A stretch of DNA of 64,000 nucleotides from Hippopus hippopus (lineage: Eukaryota > Mollusca > Bivalvia > Cardiida > Cardiidae), in contig OX328110.1 in the NCBI GenBank assembly GCA_946811185.2, positions 10,644,516-10,708,515 on the forward strand, written 5' to 3'. The position numbers and the translations under genes are program-made. Shown here piece after piece: positions 11,910 through 23,523 of this stretch (position 1 is the stretch's first letter; every line of letters starts with the position of its first letter). Under the pieces are notes generated by a model that worked only from the letters and a program-made list of their open reading frames with translations, searched no databases and was not told the DNA's origin.

Positions 11910-12439
11910 CTGAAACATATAAAACAAAGCATAAATAAATATAGAAATTAAAAATAAATAAATAACAGTCAAAACTAGCTATCTTGAAACGGTGTTTCAT
12001 GTATGCGATCAAAGACTATGGAAAGCCACAGCTATCTTGTACTTTTCAATGCAAATTATTTCACCATCGTTATAGTTTAATATATTAATTTTATATTCGA
12101 ACCCTCAGTATATTCATCTACAATACCAATAAATTGAAAGGAGTATTCTTTGTATTAATCTTTAATATTTGTTAAACAAGGTAAGTGCGTCCGCCTTGGT
12201 AGCGGGATGGTTCGAACAATGTTATAACTGGTTCGACGTTCGTTGAAGCGCCATCTCGCTGATCGGATACGTATGCAAATTTCTGCCAAGCGTCCGGATT
12301 CCACTGATACAGTGCACTGAAGGTTACCCGTACGCCAAAATTTCAAGCCTTTCGAACTATGTTTTTATGAATACATTTGTCTGTGTTTTAGCCGAAGCAG
12401 CGACGTGTCTAGAAAAAAATAATTAGGTCGGTATTTAAT

Positions 12440-13400
12440 ACGATTTAAGTTTTGATATATTACCGGACTAGTGTATACGGTTATCTTGATGAAATTTTCA
12501 GGAATGATAATTTGATGTATTGTGCTTATAATCAGAAAAAAGTGAACTGTTAGCACTAATGTACAATCTTCAGTCACTAGGGAAACGTAGGGTGATGTCG
12601 AGCAGGGCAACTCAAGATTATCTCATGATTACCTGATGTAAGAGAGATCATAATATGTATTTTTCAATGCTATATTTTATCCAAAATACACATGACTCTT
12701 TCGCGAACATATGCCTTGGCCTACGTAACGTAAATAAATGAAACATTACATCTTTTCCTGTTTACAACCGAGGTTAGATCAACTAGTAAATATGGTGCTA
12801 GAGTAGCGTTCTTCAAGAAATTTTTGGTTGTTAATGAGCAACATACTGTTATTTCAGAGACGGCCCCATGATAATGAATACTTACGGCAAATCTTCCATG
12901 GAGAAATCTAGCATTTATCATTGTTACAACGAGTTAAAGAACGATTTTTCGCATGATAACACCGACCAACAAAGATCTGCTGGACATCCCTGCTCGACGT
13001 CCCTGACGTTCATGATTTGGCATTCGTTTTTCGCGAAGCTATCACTAACTTCCACATGATCAATTCATGTCCTGCTTGGACAAGTATCTATAGCTTGGAG
13101 AAGTGTGTATCGTGTAAAGCAGAATATTTTGAAAAAGATGTAATTTTCAGATGTTCCAGGCAGGTTTTGCTGATGATGTATTCCCTCCATTAGTAAGTTG
13201 CCCCGCTCGACGTCACCCCACGTTGCCATAGTGACTGTAGATTACGCATTAGTGCCAATAGTTTGCGGGTTTTTTTTCTGTCTGATTTTAAACCTAGTTT
13301 TTCAATGTATCAGTGGTGAAAATTTTGTCAAGATAACCATATATATAAAATAAAGTTATGACACTAGTCAAGGAATAAACCAACAACCCTCGTACATGTG
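12440..13400. mobile_element. ~0.95-kb non-autonomous TIR element, copy B
   Basis: The inverted arms at 12466-12625 and 13186-13370 correspond to those of copy A (3640-4585); they share cagtcacta, a gtcgagcagggcaac-like segment and 'cttgatgaaatttt'. No transposase is encoded. Confidence 0.55.
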
Positions 13401-13794
13401 GAAAATATGAAAATTCGTACAAACTAATGACGACAATTTGCCACCTGAACATAGTTTATTAAGGAATTTTTCGTGAAAACCGCATATAACTGTACTTGAA
13501 TCTGTCCACCGGAATTCGAAAAGTATGAAATAGGTACAGTGAAAAGTATGAAATCTGTGATTGCATTAAAGAAGTACAATATCTCAAAATTGAGTCTCTC
13601 AAGTGTTTGTTTGGCTTTGTAAGCATTCGATAGAGAATTCCTTATGACTCCTGTTTTCAAAAGAACAAGTACGAGTCATTTAAAATATAGTCGTAAAAAT
13701 GCGTGTAAACTAATAACGTTATCCCCGGATAAAATTATTCGGCACATCACTATATTCAGATAACCTCGATCGCGACCTTTTATACGGGTATACT

Positions 13795-14075
13795 AATTAC
13801 CGAAATGTGGCAAAATGTAGATATCTAATAAACGGAATGTAACAGAATGTTACGAAATGTAGGTGCCTAAATCAGTTTGTAAATCATTTCGTAACATTCT
13901 GTTGTTTCTGCTTCTGCATTCCGTAACATTTCGTGAATAGGGTATCTACATTCCGTTACATATTGTAATAATTTGTTGCATACCATAAATTAGGCATCTT
14001 CATTTCGTTACATTTGTAATATTTCGTGACATTCCCTGAATAAGGCTACTACATTTCGTTACATTCCGATAATTA
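13795..14075. repeat. Cluster of degenerate cattccgttacatt repeats, both orientations
   Basis: About ten short units such as tttcgtaacattctg, attccgttacat and cggaatgtaacag occur in direct and inverted orientation over 280 bp. They are separated by 10-25 bp that often contain 'gcatc' or 'aggc'. The function is unknown. Confidence 0.6.
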
Positions 14076-14329
14076 GGCAGGACCTTTATGACTGCATACG
14101 AAACCGAATAAAGGAATTTCGGAATTTAATGACGATGAGATGCTACGATATTTCATCTGGACATTGTCGCCTTCCAGGAGGTTCCCAATTGCCGTATATT
14201 ATATTGAGAGCTCTAATTTTGGATATAATTTTACAGTATATCAGTATTTTAGGGTATAGATAAGGCTAATTTTGAGACATTGTACTGCTTTGAATAATAA
14301 ATATTGTAAATTAAATTACTTGACCAGGT

Positions 14330-14570
14330 TTAACTGAGACTACGTGCATATTCCGTACATATTCAGAATTCTTTTAATAGATCTCCGGTGGTTAAAATAC
14401 AACGGTCGAAAGATTCGGATCATCGCTCGGGTATTCCCGTAACCTGGAATAGATTTCGACTGTAATCGGGAACCCTCGGCGATTCTACGTAGAATCGCCG
14501 AGAGTTCCCGATTGCAGTCGAAAATCGCCGAAATCATAGTGCCTACGGAAATTAATGAGTCTCAGTTAAA
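14330..14570. repeat. Foldback element with a long central palindrome
   Basis: The outer ends aactgagact and agtctcagtt are inverted. Next in, attccgta and tacggaa are inverted. The centre 14457-14520 is a near-perfect palindrome with arms of about 32 bp around gattctacgtagaatc. It has no ORF and is typical of a MITE. Confidence 0.75.
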
Positions 14571-14639
14571 TCTGTTCTACCTATATCTTCAAACAAATGT
14601 AATCAGGTTACTTACTTAACCCTTTACCAAACGACAATT

Positions 14640-14830
14640 TTCTACTCTGGAGCAAATTCAAAGCATTTGCAGACGACAAATCAAATGCTGCTAAAGTTAA
14701 AATTTCTGTGTTTGACAGGGAAGAAAACATTGTGGGAAAAGGTGAAAATACTGGTTACCAGCATTTTCTCCTTTTCCCACAATGTTTTCAAAAGCAATCT
14801 CTTTCAGGGTCGTTAAAAGTCGGGATTGTG
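14640..14830. repeat. Foldback hairpin element, copy 2
   Basis: The hairpin at 14723-14789 pairs gaaaacattgtgggaaaagg with the reverse complement ending ccacaatgttttc around the loop tggttacca. This is the best-preserved of the four copies in the window. Confidence 0.75.
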
Positions 14831-15615
14831 TGGTTAAGAGTTGACATGAAGTTTGTATAGAACGTAAGGCAATTAACAGCCCTTTTACATGACCGCCTCA
14901 CCACACAAATATTACTTTTGAACTCACACTGCATTTCTCGCAGATACATTTATAATAACAGTGGACGAAACTTCACATCAAAAATAATCGTCAAAATGAA
15001 ATTCCGGACAGACAAGAGGATGGACTGACTGAGTTAGTCCAGTATGCCCATAAAGCTTTGTTTAAAGGGGGGAGGGTGTGCTATAATAACTCAAGAATGA
15101 AAACAGTATTCTGTAGTATGCCATTGGTAAATACTAACGAGTAGTAAATGGTAGCAATATTTATTCGGTTTGTTCAGGATACCTGTAAACTAGCAAATTT
15201 GCAAGAGCAGCGCATGCGGGTACCACGATCTGCTATTGGTGCTTGTTAGAGAGGGAAAAAAACCTAACCCGAAAAAGCAAAGGACTTAATTCTTATATAA
15301 AGTGTTGATATTTACCTCTCTTTATGTATGGGCTATTTTACAAGTTCTCGTACATTTCGAGAATCTTCCAGTAATAGCTGAATTTAATAATGATGTTAGA
15401 CTATATATACGTGGTTCCTCCAAGTTAAATGGAGGATATGTTCCGAAGGTATGCAAAATCTGCTAATCTATAAGAATATGCCAAATTTGATATATCCTGT
15501 CATAAGATTTCTATTTTCAAACCAATTGAAATCCTATTTCGAAGAAACCCGAGGTATTGCTACTACCTGGACGTCGTTCCGGTAAACCACATAGATTGTT
15601 TGTACTATCAAACAA
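14831..15615. other. Intron / intergenic stretch, nothing recognised
   Basis: I see no coding, repeat or structural signal apart from short AT-rich runs. Confidence 0.4.
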
Positions 15616-15681
15616 CTACCGGTGAGCGTGGCACCCACATGCGATGCTCTTGTTTAAACGAGAACTGTCCTGGATACTCAC

Positions 15682-15850
15682 CTTAATTCCATGTTCCTTC
15701 AGAATATGCCTCATCATACATTCTCCACATCTGGGATACTCTGACAGAATTACTTTCATCTTTTCCTTTAATGAACTGATGTCTTTTCTAGTGAATTCTA
15801 ACACACTAAGGTCGAACATTCGCATTCTCCTGTACACCGTACTTTCACTC
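15682..15850 (-). CDS. Integrase-core gene, upstream HTH-type exon, cut by the Polinton
   Basis: Residues SESTVYRRMRMF and then YPRCGECMMRHILKEHGIK match the N-terminal helix-turn-helix-like region that precedes the rve core in this family. There the segment is normally read as VSESTxYRRM, preceded by more coding sequence. The apparent ATG at 15850-15852 uses only one base of this gene; its first two bases are the outermost bases of the Polinton TIR. The Polinton therefore seems to have inserted within this codon, and the ATG is accidental. The exon ends at donor GTGAGT (15681) in phase with the exon at 11909. A possible more upstream exon is at 32593-32760. Confidence 0.65.
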
Positions 15851-16307
15851 ATTTTAAAAAAAGTTCAAGAAAAACAATGTGATATTTACAATGATGATGC
15901 TTCCAATGAATAAAACCACAAACATAATAAATAGGGAATCCATTCCTCAACCTGCTCCTTTATATGATGAAAATTTAATAATAAATAAATATGAAGATTT
16001 AATAAATGAAATACAAGAATTGTTACTTATAAAAAGGCAAATGGAATCAGAATATGGTTTACGTCCACAACCAATTTACCAACAAGTTTTATGTCCACAA
16101 CCAATTTATCAACTAATAATTGTACAACAACCTATAGTACAACCAACTGTACAACAACCTTTATGTTCATGTTCACAACCAATTGTACAACCTATAGTAC
16201 AACCAATAGAACAACAACCTATAGTACAACAATCAACGAATCAAGAATCATTTTATTTTTAAATCATGAATCAAAAATATAACTTTTATAAACAAAGTTA
16301 TATTTTA
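15851..16307 (+). repeat. Left TIR of the Polinton
   Basis: The sequence from attttaaaaaaagttcaag inward to the hairpin aacttttataaacaaagtt matches the inverse of 31709-32155. The two arms differ mainly by indels in a caaccaattgtacaac repeat tract. The outer edge meets the coding frame of the integrase-core gene exactly. Confidence 0.9.
15900..16262 (+). CDS. TIR-embedded Gln/Pro-rich protein, left copy
   Basis: The frame begins near MMMLPMNKTTNIINRESIPQ (in-frame ATGs from 15879 to 15903) and runs to a TAA at 16260-16262. The N-terminal ~60 residues are ordinary sequence with an acidic helix (IINKYEDLINEIQELLL). The C-terminal half is a low-complexity PIVQQP/PIYQQ repeat. The same protein is encoded by the right TIR on the opposite strand, so both ends of the element carry this gene pointing inward. 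The C-terminal repeat has diverged by indels between the arms. I recognise no family, and it may be spurious. Confidence 0.4.
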   Translation, partial: LPMNKTTNIINRESIPQPAPLYDENLIINKYEDLINEIQELLLIKRQMESEYGLRPQPIYQQVLCPQPIYQLIIVQQPIVQPTVQQPLCSCSQPIVQPIVQPIEQQPIVQQSTNQESFYF

Positions 16308-19300
16308 TAATGCCCCCAAGCTAGTGTGTCAATCTTGTTTTCCAAAACAAACCTTTTATCATCACTTGATCCTAACGCTTTTTTGTTTAACTCTTCAGTA
16401 TACATATTATGACCCCTACTTCTTAAAACAGTCATCTTTCTATACTGATCCTTTTCTGTAAGCAAACACTCTTTGTAATTATCAAAATTTGTCTCTTTCT
16501 TGATAACCGCTTTTTTAACACCTTTACATCTTTTATCTTCCTCACCATCTAAAGTTTTATAAGCATACATTTTTGCTCCTAGACCAACAAACTCAGTCAT
16601 AATCTTATCACCTAACTCAATTTAAACTTTCCAACTACTCTTGCATTACAATCATTTTTTAAGAAATGATTTTTAGGATAATTACTTGTATCAAACATTT
16701 CAGGTACATCTTTTTCTGTATCCTTATACAAATCATCAGTTTCTATCTCAAGAATAAAACTATCCGTATCAGTATAACACAATCTAACTTTTTCACCATA
16801 CTTCGCTTTAAAGTAATTGTAGTAAGTTTTGTGCATATGTGTTTTACTAATATCTAAAACACTCATTCCTGAATAAACAGGTTTGTTGTATTTTATATTA
16901 GTCTTCTTCATATGCATAGCTACAAGGTTTTCATCAAATATTGTTGTATGCCTATAGTTTGGTTTTGATGCAAGCCTTTTTACTTTATCATCATTCCTAA
17001 CTAGATGTATATCTACTCTATTTCTCAAGTTTTCCATGGTCTTACCAAAAACAGAGTTATTCATCAACTTAAAAAACTCTTTTTCGAAACTATTTTTAGC
17101 CGCTGTTCTTAGTTTAATGTTTGTATCAATATATTCCTTAAGCCACGCACTTTCCTCAAACTTAATTCCACGATGTATTTTTACAAGCTTTAAACCTAAA
17201 TCAAGGCATGTTTTTAAAACCTCATAATGTAAAACATAATTTTTCTTTTCACCTAAGTTTGGAATAAGTTTTTCTACCTTTTTTATCTTTAAACGTTCTG
17301 GTGCTAAAGGAAAGTCGGTGTGTAAATCGTGTAATTCTTTAGGGTATTTTAAATCTACTTCTAATATGCATGGAATTTTTTCCCATTTTTCTAATTCTTC
17401 TTCATTTATCCATTCAAAGTTATGAGTAGGAAGAGGGCGGCTCATTGCCCAAGGGTAAAGGCTGTTTGCGTCTATATATAATAAATATTTCAAAGGTTTA
17501 CTGAAATCATACTTTTCCCCCATATACTTATTATTTGCTACCGAGTTTCTTTTGGTACACATGCTAACACCACCTCTGATACTCATTTCTACCATCAAAA
17601 GCATGTCAGGATCTGATAAAAGTTCTAGGTTTACTTTTGTTATTTTCAATGCTGCATCCCAAGCTAAACCAGGAGCAGTATAATACCAACTAGGATCTAA
17701 GTCATAGTTTTCACGACAAACACCTCTAAAGTTTTCGAAAACATCTGCTAAAAGCAATACATCTATTTTATTGTAAAGTTCTAAGTAATCCTTAAACGTT
17801 TTCATATTAAAAGCTTTCCAAACTTTTTGCGCATGAGTATAATCTTCATCTGTAATTCCTTCTTTGTTCCAACTCCAGTAAAATGCTTCTTTGGGTAGTA
17901 AATTCTCTTTCTTTAAGTTTATCAAATGAATCTAGGTACTCATAAGGAAAAACTCCTTTTCTCCTAACCAAAGGTAGTTGTTCTTTAGTGAAATATTTTG
18001 ATAAAATTTTAAACTGACTTTCCTCTAAGTTACTTCAAAGTTTATCCAAACTAGAAGACATAAATTTAAAGCTATCAAGAAATCTAATTTTATGGTATTT
18101 TTTCCCCCCAACCCAAATGTCTTTACTAAAACTAATATATTTCTCTTCATTATTTGGAATACAATCAATCTTTCCACTAGTTTTACCAAGATATTTAATA
18201 AAAAGATGAGCATCATATCCGCTGAGATTATGAAAGTACACAGGTGTAAAGTTTGAGATTTTAGCCCTTAGGTTACATTTATTGTGTGCGGCGCCTCTAT
18301 ATTTACCTGTAAAATGGCAATGATCTCTTACTTTGTAATTATCACGAGTAAATTCTTCATTACAAATCCAGCAATGTGTTTCTTTTTCATGTTCTTTTTT
18401 TTTCCTTTTCTACCATTTCAATAGGTATCGGGTTTTGATAGTACTTTTGATGAATTTCCTTTATATCCTTTTTTAACCAGTTTATAAAAACTTCTTCTGC
18501 TTTTTTCCCGGTATAGTTTCTTTCTATAGGAGCAAATACATTATCATCGAAACATTTTATAATATAATAAAAGCTACAAGGTATGTGTTTTTGACTTTGT
18601 ATAGTGTAACTTTCTTCTGGGTTTGGTTGGCATGTGGTTATAGGTTTTAAAATACTTTCGAAATCAGCGTATACAGCAAAGGGAACCGGAAGTTTTCTAG
18701 CATGGTTTACGAAATGTAACATGGTACCTTTTTTTGGCATTTCTAAAGTAATAGGCTCATGGTTGTTACAGTATTGCATATGCTTTTCTAAAAGTTTTTT
18801 ACTACCAAAATGATTTAAACAACGTTTACAATATTCTATACCACCATTGTTAGTTACTTGGGTTCTCATCAGACCATTAAAGTTTTTTATGAGGGCATAG
18901 TGCATGTTTTCTCCATCTTTAATAAAAAGAAGGTCAATATGATTACTTTTTTCATCTTTGGTAGCCCTAAGAGGATAAATTTTTTCATTTTTTGTATACC
19001 CATAAACGTTTACACTAATTTCTAAATTTTGTTTTTCAAACTCCTTGATACCCTTAAACGAAACAGGATACTCTATTCCCCCCATGTTTACACTATTTTC
19101 CTTTGCTTGTAAAGCCTTGTCAACTCTTTCTGCATTATGCTCCTTAGGGTTTAACGCTCTTAAAACACACCATAAGAAGCATTTGTTATCTTTATTTTTC
19201 ATGTTGATAACTGCTCTTTTGTTTACAATCCATTTTGGCAAAGGTAAGTGACCTCTAGCTCTTAAAGGAATATAAGCAACTGTGTGTAATTCCAACGTTA

Positions 19301-19868
19301 ATATATTATGAACTACCCAATCACTACCCTCTCTTTGAAATTTTGCTATATTTTCTAAAATTCTTTCAATCATAGTTGTATAAAGTTCATGTTCATCGGT
19401 TCCCTCTAAATTAGTTAAATGGTCACCTGAATAAAAAGGTACGTATGCTAATTTAGAATCAGTTATTCTTCTCATGATACATTTAAAAATTAACCTGACT
19501 TTTCTTTCACGGGTATTTCTTAAAATATTAGACATACCATCACGTGAACCTTCCAAAAACTCATACGGATTTAAACCACTTATTCCATTTATTATATACT
19601 GAGTTGCAAAATTGTTTAAAGCAGATGGGCCCTCTCTAATCTCAAACCTAGATATTGGAGGGTAATTTTCTCTAACATGTTCAACAATTTCATCCAACAC
19701 TTGTGGTATCTGTGCCGACTCCACATTACCAGTTATCCAGTTACCAAAATCAGTTATTCTTCTTTGTATGGGTTCCGGAACGACAGCCGAGGCTAGTCGT
19801 CTTGCTCCAGAGTAAGCATTAGACGCAGCTCGTCTAGCTACATTTGTAAATCTATTAAATAAAGTCAT
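16298..19868 (-). pseudogene. POLB: Polinton protein-primed family B DNA polymerase, broken
   Basis: This would replicate the element by protein priming. In order: a basic N-terminus; a C2HC finger (YCKRCLNHFG); exonuclease motif YADFES near residue 420; a second finger CWICNEEF...HCHF; exo II FHNLSGYDAHLF; palm motif A DANSLYPWAM; motif B LMNNSVFGKT; motif C YTDTDS; and a C-terminal WGH motif next to the TIR. The total coding length is about 1,180 codons, usual for Polinton PolB. There are four lesions: a frameshift in an A-run near 18394-18402, an in-frame TGA at 18035-18037, a one-base frameshift near 17912, and another near 16615. The start follows ttttatatatataaaaa directly. It is a dead gene unless the A-run events are sequencing errors. 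Confidence 0.93.
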
Positions 19869-19953
19869 TTTTTATATATATAAAAAAAACTTAAGTTAAA
19901 TTTTTTTTTGTTTCAAAAAATTTTATTACGACTTCGTCATTGTCATAATAAAA

Positions 19954-20304
19954 TTATTGAATGTTAATCTTATATTTATTATTCCAAGTTCTCCCATTCC
20001 AATTCTCAATCGTTTGTGGGCAGCGATCTATAAATTTACCTGCCTTATAAATTGATGGAAAGGTTTTTATTTCACCAGTTTCAACATCCTCTAAACTAAC
20101 TTTCTTAGGATTATGCATAATAGTCTTTAATCTATCAAACTTAGGGTCTTTACTTCTTTCTTTTTTAGGTAACTTAGGTGACTCCTCCTCTGGTAACAAT
20201 CCATGTTCTTTCACCAACTCAACTAACCGCTTTTTATCCCAGTATGAGCAGAAATTTATATTATTTTCTTTAAGAATTTTTTTTAAATCTGTAATCTTTA
20301 TCAT
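19954..20304 (-). CDS. SAP-like / NUMOD1-like small protein
   Basis: 116 residues from the ATG at 20304, chosen because cctatataaaa abuts it as at other genes of this element. Residues 1-35 (ITDLKKILKENN then KKRLVELVKEHG) resemble a SAP DNA-binding helix pair. The C-terminal part (TGEIKTFPSIYKAGKFI) resembles a NUMOD1 module, otherwise found with homing endonucleases. No nuclease domain is present. It lies between PolB and MCP. A DNA-binding role in replication or packaging is an inference. Confidence 0.65.
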   Translation of the reverse strand: MIKITDLKKILKENNINFCSYWDKKRLVELVKEHGLLPEEESPKLPKKERSKDPKFDRLKTIMHNPKKVSLEDVETGEIKTFPSIYKAGKFIDRCPQTIENWNGRTWNNKYKINIQ

Positions 20305-20326
20305 TTTTATATAGGAAAGAAAAATC

Positions 20327-21612
20327 TTAATACACTGCACTCATTTTATTTCCATCAGACTGGAAGTTAATTAACCTATCACTAATAATAACAGCATATG
20401 CCTCTGTGTTCGCATTCACATTTCCATCAAAATTTGCCTTAATTTGAATATCAGTAACAGAATATTTTAATCTTTCACTCTGTTTGGAAATGTCAAACAA
20501 AAACAGAGGATATAAGGTTCTATAATCTGAGGGGGAAACGTTAGGGTTTGACACCAACTCATTCATGTTATAAAACTTAGATCTAAATAATGCGGTGTCT
20601 CCATACGCTCTACTAAATTGCTGTTTAGCAAATGAAAGATTGTAGGGTATCGAGTAGCATTTAACATAACATAAATATTTTTAACACCTACATTGTTAAA
20701 TACAGATGCATTTTGTCTTTGGTTATTACTTTTATTAGTTTGAAAGCCGACAACGATAAGACGTGGTACCTCAGGAGATGATTTAACAGAAAGTCTCCAG
20801 GTAAATGATGATGTCTGAGGAACTGCGATAGAGTCACACTGTAGCATTCTATATCCAACTGGTATTTTTTCTTTTTTCTCGATAATTTTATAAAGTTCCA
20901 TCTTCTCTTTATCAGCAGGTAGCACATGTGGCATAAACCATGATATCTTATTTAATCTAATTCTACCTTCAGGAGCAGCGTTGATTCGAAAGATTGCATC
21001 ATTATCATTATTTCTTGTTAAGGTGAGAGTTTGCTTCATTCCATACAATATTTTATTATAGTCCTCACAAAAACCAAATATATGCTTTAAAGGAACTCTA
21101 AAACTAAATGAACCTACTGGATCAATTGTATTATTAATGATGTATTGTCTTCTTATTTCCCATCAGCTATTTTGATCGTCTGCATTGATTGTTGTATCCT
21201 TATACCATAATTGGTTTAACCCTTGTGATTTAGAAAAATCATCTGGATATTTTAACAACCCAAGCATTGTAGTAGCCTGACCAGGATTTGTTATGGATTC
21301 AATATCCATACCTGAAAGTTGATACCTAATATTTTTAAGCAGGTACATCAAGGCGTTGTTTGTTAAAGCAATATTAGTGTTGTCTGTGCCTATAACATAA
21401 GGATTTCCATCAGCATTCTTTACTAATTGTCCTTCAATAAGTAAATAACTCTCACTAGGATGTGTAAAAATATCTTGGGTTTCGATACTAATTCTAATAT
21501 TTCCCCCTGAGTTGTTGAGATTTGCACCTGTGATTGGTTCATACTCATGGTGTTCATACTCATCAATACTATCATCTTTTAAGATTGGGTCGGTGATTCT
21601 TAAAATGTCCAT
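20327..21612 (-). pseudogene. MCP: Polinton major capsid protein (double jelly-roll), broken
   Basis: The product matches the conserved Polinton MCP: EYEPITGANLNN near the start, YQLSGMDIESITNPGQATTM, GLLKYPDDF and QGLNQLWYKDTT. Further on come PLKHIFGFCEDY, ISWFMPHVLPADKEKM, SFTWRLSVKSSPEVPRL and the C-terminal SDGNKMSAVY. It spans about 428 codons. There are two lesions: an in-frame TGA at 21160-21162 and a frameshift near 20645 just after NATRYP. The rest of the frame is well conserved, so the decay is recent. The start has attataaaaATG. It would form the icosahedral shell with the penton at 25750. Confidence 0.92.
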
Positions 21613-21674
21613 TTTTATAATTACAATTATAATTTTAAATAAATAAATAAAAATTATAATTGTGTTACTTTACT

Positions 21675-22031
21675 TTAAATCTCTAACCAAAACTGGGGAA
21701 AAGACTTATTTTCATCATTAACAAACACACCTTTAAGTTTAATGCTTTTTGCAGTATCTATTTTAGTTTTAGGATAAACTCTATTACCATATACAAGTGT
21801 TATTTTGGGTATATCCCACTTTTGTAAACGTTCATTCACCTTTTCCTCAATCTCTTTCATCTTGATTACTTTTTCAGGAGATAACTTCACAACAGCTTTT
21901 TTATAACCATATTTCGTGTTATTAATTTCAAGAATCTCACAATCTTTTAGGTTTAAAGATGCACCTACTATAGTAATAGAACTAGTATTATATTTTTCAT
22001 AAAATAGACGATCAAATATTAAGTTTGACAT
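21675..22031 (-). CDS. Polinton small protein of unknown function (118 aa)
   Basis: The frame is open from 22109, but the first ATG is at 22031, preceded by tataaaaagaga, so I prefer that start (MSNLIFDRLF). The product is basic and soluble, with a central VVKLSPEKVIKMKEIEEKV stretch and an aromatic C-terminus (SFPQFWLEI). No family is recognised. It sits between the MCP and the Ala/Lys-rich capsid-associated gene and may be a virion component. Confidence 0.6.
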   Translation of the reverse strand: MSNLIFDRLFYEKYNTSSITIVGASLNLKDCEILEINNTKYGYKKAVVKLSPEKVIKMKEIEEKVNERLQKWDIPKITLVYGNRVYPKTKIDTAKSIKLKGVFVNDENKSFPQFWLEI

Positions 22032-22083
22032 TCTCTTTTTATACAATGAATATAATTTTCTTAACTTATTATTTATTTTTTCT

Positions 22084-22486
22084 TCATACTGTTTTAATAC
22101 CTGCTCCACTGTTTAATCTTTTAACTAAGTCTTGAATAGCAATGGCACTTCCATCTATTAATGTATTAATGTTTTGTGTTTTAGGAGTATCAACGGGTTT
22201 CGGCGTTTGTGCGCTATATTTTTCTAAAATTTTCTTTGATTTTGGTGTCAAAGCTTTTGTAACTAATTTTTTTCCTAAATCTACAGCTGCACTTTTTCCA
22301 GCCTCTAAAGCTTTCTTTGCACCTTCCTTAGCTACACTTTTTCCCACATCAAGGGCAGAAGACGCAATTTGTTTAGCTGCACTACTAGTAAAAAGCCTCG
22401 CTAAAAAGTTAGCAACGCTGTCAAAGATTCCGGTACCACCGTATGAATATTTTTTTTTTAAATCCGTGTCTTTTATTGATAATCAT
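22084..22486 (-). pseudogene. Ala/Lys-rich amphipathic protein, adenovirus pVI/pX-like candidate
   Basis: The product has a Gly-rich N-terminus, then an amphipathic/hydrophobic stretch (GIFDSVANFLARLF), then repeated VGKSVAKEGAKKALEAGKS-type helices. This profile is seen in small Polinton virion proteins compared with adenovirus pVI or pX; the comparison is an inference. The ATG at 22486 follows tataaaa, and that tataaaa overlaps the stop codon of the upstream gene. The frame from this ATG and the body frame disagree by one base across an A10 run (22450-22459). It is therefore broken, slips on the A-run, or contains a sequencing error. Confidence 0.6.
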
Positions 22487-22488
22487 TT

Positions 22489-23394
22489 TTATAGTATAGA
22501 CATTAAATTTTTATAAGCGTGTGAATTTAAAACACCTTGTCTTTTTAATTTATCACAAATACTCACTAACTCATTTCTTACACCTGTGTTACCTGCTTCT
22601 TTACTTGCCAATAACAGATCTAGTCTTTCTATTAATGCGTTAGGGTCAGATGGGATAACAATTCCTTTTCCGAGGAATTTTCTATCAAACCAAACGTGGG
22701 AAAGAATGTTTTTCCATTTATATGATTTACCACTTTTTGGAGAATTAGCTTTTGGGTCATTATTACGATAGAGGGTATTGCTTTTCATCATTATCTCCTT
22801 GTAATTTTCAAAATCCTCATCATTATAAATATTTTTGTCTGGTCTTCTAGACATGATTAATTCCCATAAACCAGGTGTACCTTTATAGAAATCTTCACCA
22901 ACCATAAAATCATCACCTAAAATGCTAATTGGTGTGTCGCCAATATAAAATATACCATTTTTGTCATATAGCCCATACATTGTATCAGCTTCATTCTTAG
23001 TAGCAAACTTTCTTAGGTACTTCTCCGCGATTGGTCCAACAAAAATTGGATAGTTCTCTTCTTTTTCCATTTCTTTCATAAACCACAAAATCTCATCAGC
23101 ATCATCTTTTTCTGGTTTTTCATAAGCTGTGATAGATGGAAATGCTGGGAAAGTAATAGCTTCTGGTAATTTTTCTACACCTTCTTTAATAGGCTTAAGT
23201 CCTTCTGTAATCTCCTTTGTTGCAGCTTTTTGTGTTTCCGTTATAGGTTTAAAAAACTTTGAAAGATCGGCTCGAAGTTGCTGTTCACCTGTTCTCTCTG
23301 CTAGTAGATTATCCCGAATCTTCTTTTTTGTTTCAAGATACTCTTTTACAATTAAGTCCCTTTTTGCAGGATCAGTGATTTTTAAAAAAGACAT
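22489..23394 (-). CDS. Polinton conserved protein with YIGDTPI...GTPGLWELI motif
   Basis: 301 residues, intact. The N-terminal 100 residues are helical with EGLKPIKEGVEKLPEAI-like spacing. The C-terminal part has FYIGDTPISILGDDFMVG, then KGTPGLWELIMSRRPDK, then YRNNDPKANSPKSGKSYKWK. This combination recurs on metazoan Polintons; I believe it is the family listed as DUF8207. The biochemical role is unknown. The stop codon is shared with the TATA-like string of the next gene, so the two genes are tightly packed. Confidence 0.75.
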   Translation of the reverse strand: MSFLKITDPAKRDLIVKEYLETKKKIRDNLLAERTGEQQLRADLSKFFKPITETQKAATKEITEGLKPIKEGVEKLPEAITFPAFPSITAYEKPEKDDADEILWFMKEMEKEENYPIFVGPIAEKYLRKFATKNEADTMYGLYDKNGIFYIGDTPISILGDDFMVGEDFYKGTPGLWELIMSRRPDKNIYNDEDFENYKEIMMKSNTLYRNNDPKANSPKSGKSYKWKNILSHVWFDRKFLGKGIVIPSDPNALIERLDLLLASKEAGNTGVRNELVSICDKLKRQGVLNSHAYKNLMSIL

Positions 23395-23523
23395 TTTTTT
23401 TAATTACTAAAATAATTTTTTATCTCAGTTTTTATCATAGTTTTTATCATAGTTTTTATCATAGTTTTTTAACACGTTTCATAACTAAAGTTGCATGAAA
23501 AATAATTTTTTCTTTGGTTGTTA

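Larger units (their letters stand above)
11910..15681 (-). other. Intron of the integrase-core gene (inferred)
   Basis: The donor GTGAGT is at 15676-15681 after codons for HGIK. The acceptor TTTCAG ends at 11910. The joined frame keeps the family's expected order. The intron holds a TIR element, a foldback element and a hairpin element. Confidence 0.65.

Noticed and set aside
11910..12012. N-terminal extension of the integrase exon from ATGs at 11972 or 12012
   Set aside because: A splice acceptor at 11910 and the family boundary indicate intron sequence upstream.
16666..17227. Plus-strand ORFs opposite PolB
   Set aside because: Antisense shadows of the polymerase.
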